This document shows positions 60,122 to 60,205 of a stretch of 60,205 nt of DNA, piece after piece. Within the stretch, counting starts at the first letter, position 1. Each line of letters begins with the position of its first letter. The position numbers and the translations under genes were made by a program. The DNA lies in the NCBI GenBank assembly GCA_038750655.1, contig JBCDGZ010000028.1, positions 1 through 60,205 of the forward strand, read 5' to 3'. The notes below the pieces were generated by a model that was not told where the DNA came from, made no database searches, and saw only the letters and a program-made list of their open reading frames with translations. The stretch is from JBCDGZ01 sp038750655. Its GTDB lineage: Bacteria > Bacteroidota > Bacteroidia > Chitinophagales > Saprospiraceae.

Positions 60122-60205
60122 AACCCAAGTTGCAATGAACGAGATTTCACCTGCCGGCAGGCAGGCAGGTAAGGAAGATTTTGTGAGCCACGAGGTGGCG
60201 ATTCA
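60122..60205. repeat. R2 copy, truncated by the window end
   Basis: AACCCAAGTTGCAATGAACG (60122 onwards) matches 42065-42084 with one change. A GC-rich hairpin-like block ACCTGCCGGCAGGCAGGCAG follows at about 60149-60168. The end of the element is outside the window. Confidence 0.55.

Overview
The window looks like chromosomal DNA from a Bacteroidota bacterium, most likely of the Saprospiria (Lewinella-like). The grounds are large secreted proteins with C-terminal type IX secretion (T9SS) sorting domains, promoters of the Bacteroidota TTTG-N19/20-TAnnTTTG type, an OMP_b-brl-type outer-membrane receptor, a single-anchor sdhCAB operon, a geranylgeranylglyceryl-phosphate-synthase-like gene, and DUF3857/transglutaminase proteins. 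No tRNA, rRNA, CRISPR array, phage or transposase gene was seen.

Layout. 1-5130: radA (only its first codon or so missing), a DCC-family thiol protein, asnS, a lone LolD/MacB-type ABC ATPase and an RDD membrane protein; two copies of a MITE-like inverted repeat (R1) sit between these genes. 5160-24895: an accessory-looking array of four divergent gene pairs. Each pair has a minus-strand ~465-aa helical protein of unknown function (A1-A4) facing a plus-strand ~940-1040-aa T9SS-exported protein (B1-B4); pair 1 carries an extra cohesin/dockerin-like secreted protein. All four B genes share a near-identical promoter with fixed spacing, and pairs 1 and 3 also share a 12-bp palindrome exactly 33 bp upstream of the -33 element. 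I know of no description of this A/B system, and it is the most interesting content here. 25046-28197: ybaK and an outer-membrane beta-barrel receptor. 28163-31764: sdhCAB with a clear promoter and terminator.

31874-45683 is mostly housekeeping: rnr, lspA, guaD, a DUF819 membrane protein, small hypotheticals, a third R1 copy, a dolichyl-phosphate-mannose-type glycosyltransferase, an AlkB-type hydroxylase, a secreted protein with a TMEM260-like motif, an ECF sigma / putative anti-sigma pair split by a hairpin repeat (R2), a membrane-anchored MepA-like peptidase, a 53-aa membrane protein coupled to rsgA, and the GGGP synthase. 45757-51928: three DUF3857/transglutaminase-like exported proteins, two lacking the catalytic Cys. 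52105-59944: small hypotheticals, a small outer-membrane barrel protein, recO, a class A penicillin-binding protein, an S41 peptidase and a dienelactone-hydrolase-like lipoprotein. The window ends in an intergenic region with another R2 copy.

How it fits together. The housekeeping genes cover recombination (RadA, RecO), translation and ribosome assembly (AsnRS, YbaK, RsgA), RNA decay, lipoprotein maturation and respiration. The A/B array looks like a lineage-specific cell-surface or secreted system built by tandem duplication with exchange of N-terminal modules on a constant export chassis, under common transcriptional control.
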